Shown here: positions 63,937 through 64,000 of the stretch, one piece after another
Layout: every line of letters starts with the position of its first letter
Position numbering within the stretch: position 1 is the stretch's first letter
Origin: Rhodoferax lithotrophicus
GTDB lineage: Bacteria; Pseudomonadota; Gammaproteobacteria; Burkholderiales; Burkholderiaceae_C
Direction: 5' to 3'
Length of the DNA: 64,000 bases
Assembly: GCF_019973615.1 (NCBI RefSeq)
Contig: NZ_AP024238.1
Coordinates: 1,612,001-1,676,000, forward strand
The notes under the pieces: generated by a model
Seen by the model: only the letters and a program-made list of their open reading frames with translations
Told to the model about the DNA's origin: nothing
The model's database searches: none
Made by a program: the position numbers and the translations under genes

Positions 63937-64000
63937 ATGGCTCAATACGTATTTTCAATGAACCGCGTTGGCAAGATCGTGCCACCCAAGCGCCACATTC
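63937..64000 (+). CDS. ettA: Energy-dependent translational throttle protein EttA, N-terminal fragment
   Basis: Only 21 codons are present before the right edge. MAQYVFSMNRVGKIVPPKRH is nearly identical to the start of the ABC-F ATPase EttA, which binds the ribosomal E site and gates translation according to ATP level. The remaining domains are outside the window. Confidence 0.85.
   Translation, partial: MAQYVFSMNRVGKIVPPKRHI

Overview
The window looks like a chromosomal segment of a betaproteobacterium of the Comamonadaceae, most like Rhodoferax and its relatives. This is inferred from gene families and gene neighbourhoods, from the moderately GC-rich base composition, and from a short dispersed palindromic repeat that I associate with that family. 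No 16S rRNA gene is present, so the assignment is not proven. No phage, transposase, CRISPR array or plasmid function was seen.

Layout. 1-9460: housekeeping genes (cytochrome b561 fragment, queuosine-precursor-type transporter, guanine deaminase, dCTP deaminase, DEAD-box helicase, ApaH, CorC/HlyC-type membrane protein, YdcF-type protein, Aat), two tRNA genes (Pro-TGG, Arg-TCT) and a GntR regulator. 9592-16964: a complete propionyl-CoA to succinyl-CoA operon (methylmalonyl-CoA mutase, MeaB, PccB, PccA, epimerase-like VOC protein), divergent from the GntR gene. 16944-19948: a DMT transporter and two alkylation-repair genes (Ogt and an Ada/AraC/AlkA fusion). 20080-23838: hexose-phosphate mutase, WaaC and WaaA for the LPS core.

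23937-32471 is the most distinctive accessory block. A perfect FNR-type box precedes a monohaem cytochrome, an outer-membrane decahaem lipoprotein of the OmcA/MtrC type, a periplasmic decahaem MtrA/DmsE-type cytochrome, an MtrB/PioB-type porin, and an inner-membrane protein that fuses nine c-haem sites to a cytochrome-b domain. Together these could carry electrons from quinol to the outside of the cell, with the fusion protein in the place of CymA.

32916-43239: TolC, rhodanese, Pcm, TetR, MsrA, a DUF3141 hydrolase, an HDOD protein and pyruvate phosphate dikinase. 43353-45320: a small AT-richer island bounded by two 264-bp inverted repeats (261 of 264 identical), each carrying the ribosome-binding site and first six codons of a different gene. 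45592-52700: a zinc region with a ZnuABC-type importer, a Fur/Zur-type regulator behind a twin palindromic operator, and a second ABC system resembling the Zur-regulated ZrmABCD type, with DUF3050 and DUF3299 proteins.

52826-64000: a DUF3149 micro-protein, a GGDEF-EAL sensor, a 101-bp MITE-like element, an AEC transporter, PdxH, the Entner-Doudoroff pair edd-eda behind HexR-like operators, GloA, a thioesterase, a cupin protein, a glycine/arginine-tailed RhlE helicase and the first codons of ettA. About 16 copies of the short palindromic repeat are scattered through the window. Nearly half lie between genes or across stop codons. The rest lie in frame inside coding sequences.
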